A program made the position numbers and the translations under genes. Positions 6,351 to 7,884 of a stretch of 7,884 bases of DNA are shown here, one piece after another (positions within the stretch are counted from its first letter, which is position 1; each line of letters starts with the position of its first letter). Below the pieces are notes generated by a model. It worked only from the letters and a program-made list of their open reading frames with translations, ran no database searches and was not told the origin of the DNA. Origin of the DNA: Prosthecobacter sp. (GTDB lineage: Bacteria; Verrucomicrobiota; Verrucomicrobiia; Verrucomicrobiales; Verrucomicrobiaceae). The stretch covers positions 1-7,884 of the forward strand of contig JAOZVT010000659.1 of NCBI GenBank assembly GCA_025869455.1, read 5' to 3'.

Positions 6351-7628
6351 CCAACGGGGTCCGACAGACTGACGGGGCAGCGGCTGGATTTTCTCAATTT
6401 CAGGCGTCTGCCCCCAAGTGATGCCTTCACGTTCAGGAATGCCCAACTCTTTGCCTGAAAATTGGTTAGTCCTCCAAGTCACCCCAGCGAGATCACAGCG
6501 TACCTCGATCACCAGAGCCTTAGGAGCATTGACCTTATTGCCGATGAAGAGTGTCTCCAATGGAGGTAGATCGGCCTTTCGCTCGACCTTGTCCCCTTCC
6601 ATCCCGATCAGAATGGGATGTTCACAATTCACCAGCGTGTTATTTTCAACACGTGCCCGTTTCACCTGGAAGTAACCATTGGCGGGCGAGTTCGGAAGCC
6701 CGTTCATGAGCGTGATGCTGGAGCGCACGTCATCTCCGGTCAGATTTTCCAGGTAGTTACCACGCACGATATGGTCTTCACCGATGATGCGGATGCCTCC
6801 CGTGCCCTTGGCTCCGTTGCCGAAAAAGCCGTTCTTTTCCACCGTGCAGCCATTGCCGTGACGTAGGGTGAGCGTTCCGCTGACTTCCATGAAGCTGTTG
6901 CCCTGATAAAGATTGCCACAGGATTTATTGGAGATGCATTCCGCCTCACCATTGCATTTCTCAAAGATGTTTTCGCGGATCACACAGGCAGCAGTCTGCA
7001 TGGAGGTACTGCTATCTCCCACACGAATGGTTTCACCGCCATTTTTGCCCAGCTTCTCACGCGGCCCAAAGTAGTTCTGCTCGATGAGGTGCCGCCCCTG
7101 ATTGTCTCCGCCCAGCCAAACCACCACGGTTGTACCTTTGGAGGTTTTACCTTGGACCAGGCAGTGATCCATCTGGTTATCACTGCCATAGAGACCCACC
7201 CAGCGGGATTCTTTGTCAGTCTTACTGCCGATACCTTCCGCTAAAGTAACCGCACATCCGGTTAGGCGACAATGACGAGCGAGATTCTTTGAGTCGATAC
7301 GAAATTCGAGGCTGTCTCCGACCACCGGATCAGGATTCTGAAACCACAGGCCCTCGACCACCAGATACTCTCCGCCCATGCGCAAGGCTGAGGCTCCTGT
7401 AAAAATGGTTTTCCCTGGAACTGCCGCACGCAGGGTAATGGGAGAGGCCTCAGTCCCCTGCCCTTTGAATTTCACCACGGTATCCGCCCAGGTGCCTTCA
7501 CGCAGAGTGATGGTATCTCCTGGCTGCGCGGCTTTGATAGCAGCCTCAAGACCCGCTGCATCCATGACTGGCAGGTCCCGTGCATTCAAAATGAACGGCC
7601 AAAGAAGAACGAAAGCGAGAAAACGCAT
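6342..7628 (-). CDS. Secreted polysaccharide lyase, family PL6 (chondroitinase-B / alginate-lyase type)
   Basis: Exported beta-helix lyase that cleaves uronic-acid polysaccharides (alginate or dermatan/chondroitin sulfate in known relatives) by beta-elimination. I chose the ATG at 7628, giving 428 residues, because it starts a good signal peptide (MRFLAFVLLWPFILNA, cleavage before RDLP); a TTG at 7670 would add 14 residues ahead of it. Repeating right-handed beta-helix strands fill about 35-395. PL6 hallmarks are NGGETIRVGDSS at 196-207 and GEAECISNKS at 227-236. Glu228, Glu230 and Lys235 line up with the chondroitinase B calcium ligands Glu243 and Glu245 and the Brønsted base Lys250. LTLRHGNG follows with Arg256, exactly the same 21 residues after Lys235 as Arg271 is after Lys250. 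It has a single catalytic domain. Its stop lies 3 bases from that of the convergent esterase. The family is secure, the substrate is not. Confidence 0.92.
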   Translation of the reverse strand: MRFLAFVLLWPFILNARDLPVMDAAGLEAAIKAAQPGDTITLREGTWADTVVKFKGQGTEASPITLRAAVPGKTIFTGASALRMGGEYLVVEGLWFQNPDPVVGDSLEFRIDSKNLARHCRLTGCAVTLAEGIGSKTDKESRWVGLYGSDNQMDHCLVQGKTSKGTTVVVWLGGDNQGRHLIEQNYFGPREKLGKNGGETIRVGDSSTSMQTAACVIRENIFEKCNGEAECISNKSCGNLYQGNSFMEVSGTLTLRHGNGCTVEKNGFFGNGAKGTGGIRIIGEDHIVRGNYLENLTGDDVRSSITLMNGLPNSPANGYFQVKRARVENNTLVNCEHPILIGMEGDKVERKADLPPLETLFIGNKVNAPKALVIEVRCDLAGVTWRTNQFSGKELGIPEREGITWGQTPEIEKIQPLPRQSVGPRWWK

Positions 7629-7706
7629 ACGAGGGAAATGGGAAACGACTAAGCCAAAACTCTGCAACAAGCAGAAAAGGAAACCAGTCCCTATTCTTGC
7701 AATTTT

Positions 7707-7728
7707 GGATGCTATTTCTGGGATGCTA
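7707..7728. repeat. 8-base direct repeat at the lyase transcription start
   Basis: GGATGCTA occurs at 7707-7714 and again at 7721-7728, a 14-base period (TAGCATCC on the lyase strand). The copies sit just downstream of the lyase -10 element, about where transcription should begin and within the first 25 or so bases of the transcript. This is a plausible place for a repressor operator or for a leader RNA element; no known factor is implied. Confidence 0.4.
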
Positions 7729-7736
7729 CGGTCTTG

Positions 7737-7766
7737 AGCATAGAAGTTTCATTCCAGGGTTGTCAA
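7737..7766 (-). promoter_or_regulatory. Sigma-70-type promoter for the polysaccharide lyase
   Basis: On the minus strand a consensus TTGACA (7766-7761) and TATGCT (7742-7737, four of six consensus positions) are 18 bases apart. Transcription would start near 7730 and give a leader of roughly 100 bases before the lyase ATG at 7628. It is the closest promoter match in the window. The rest of the 7629-7807 intergenic region shows no other clear element, apart from a direct repeat. Confidence 0.55.
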
Positions 7767-7807
7767 AATGGGTGCGTACAGCTTCATTCGTAAGCGTTCT
7801 TTCCTGT

Positions 7808-7884
7808 ATGCCCCCCATTCCCCCCGCTGACACCCTCCAACCCGTGGAACTCGCCGATGGCGTAGAGATTCACTTGCGGGTGGC
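7808..7884 (+). CDS. N-terminal fragment of a new gene, possibly RDD-family membrane protein
   Basis: An ATG at 7808 opens a frame that stays open to the right edge, giving 25 complete codons: MPPIPPADTLQPVELADGVE followed by IHLRV. The proline-rich start leading into a 'GVEIHLRV' stretch resembles the N-termini of RDD-family membrane proteins in this phylum, where it precedes an AGP...RALAW-type segment. This is from memory of the family, and the diagnostic RDD residues lie beyond the window. No Shine-Dalgarno is visible upstream; the gene is divergent from the lyase. That a gene starts here is fairly likely, the family is tentative. Confidence 0.5.
   Translation, partial: MPPIPPADTLQPVELADGVEIHLRV

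Noticed and set aside
7629..7670. TTG start that would add 14 residues to the polysaccharide lyase
   Set aside because: The extension precedes a textbook signal peptide beginning at the ATG at 7628, and neither start has a Shine-Dalgarno to favour the longer form.

Overview
The window looks like ordinary chromosomal DNA from a Gram-negative bacterium of moderately high GC, most likely a member of Verrucomicrobiota (Prosthecobacter-like) or a related PVC-group lineage. This rests on the mix of genes: a small hypothetical protein after carA, a large secreted two-part alpha/beta-hydrolase, a secreted family-6 polysaccharide lyase, and a CdsA of the YnbB-like subgroup paired with a short PlsC-type acyltransferase. 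None of the predicted starts has a good Shine-Dalgarno sequence at the usual distance. The lineage is an inference; no rRNA or other decisive marker is present.

Layout. Bases 1-836 (+) hold the 3' part of a TPR-repeat protein that enters from the left edge. Convergent with it, on the minus strand, is a tight two-gene lipid operon: a PlsC-type acyltransferase (2461-1853), then a CdsA-type phosphatidate cytidylyltransferase (1845-880), with 7 bases between them. A 157-base divergent intergenic region (2462-2618) holds a candidate promoter and a small palindrome. After it come, on the plus strand, carA (2619-3782), a 127-residue protein of unknown function (3803-4186) and a secreted 695-residue esterase/hydrolase (4251-6338). 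The esterase gene meets a convergent secreted polysaccharide lyase of the chondroitinase-B/alginate-lyase type (7628-6342), with only 3 bases between the two stop codons. The last intergenic region (7629-7807) has the best promoter in the window, driving the lyase, with an 8-base direct repeat at the predicted transcription start. A new plus-strand gene begins at 7808 and runs off the right edge.

How the genes fit together. PlsC and CdsA catalyse consecutive steps of phospholipid synthesis (lysophosphatidate to phosphatidate to CDP-diacylglycerol). CarA supplies ammonia for carbamoyl phosphate (arginine and pyrimidine synthesis), but carB is not adjacent. The exported esterase and exported lyase plausibly act together on an acylated uronic-acid polysaccharide, although they are on opposite strands. 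I see no mobile element, CRISPR array, tRNA or rRNA.

I found no clear new multi-gene system. The points most worth a second look are the perfect 12-bp hairpin inside the first codons of the unknown 127-residue gene, the degenerate second hydrolase half of the esterase, the esterase/lyase pair, and the direct repeat at the lyase promoter.
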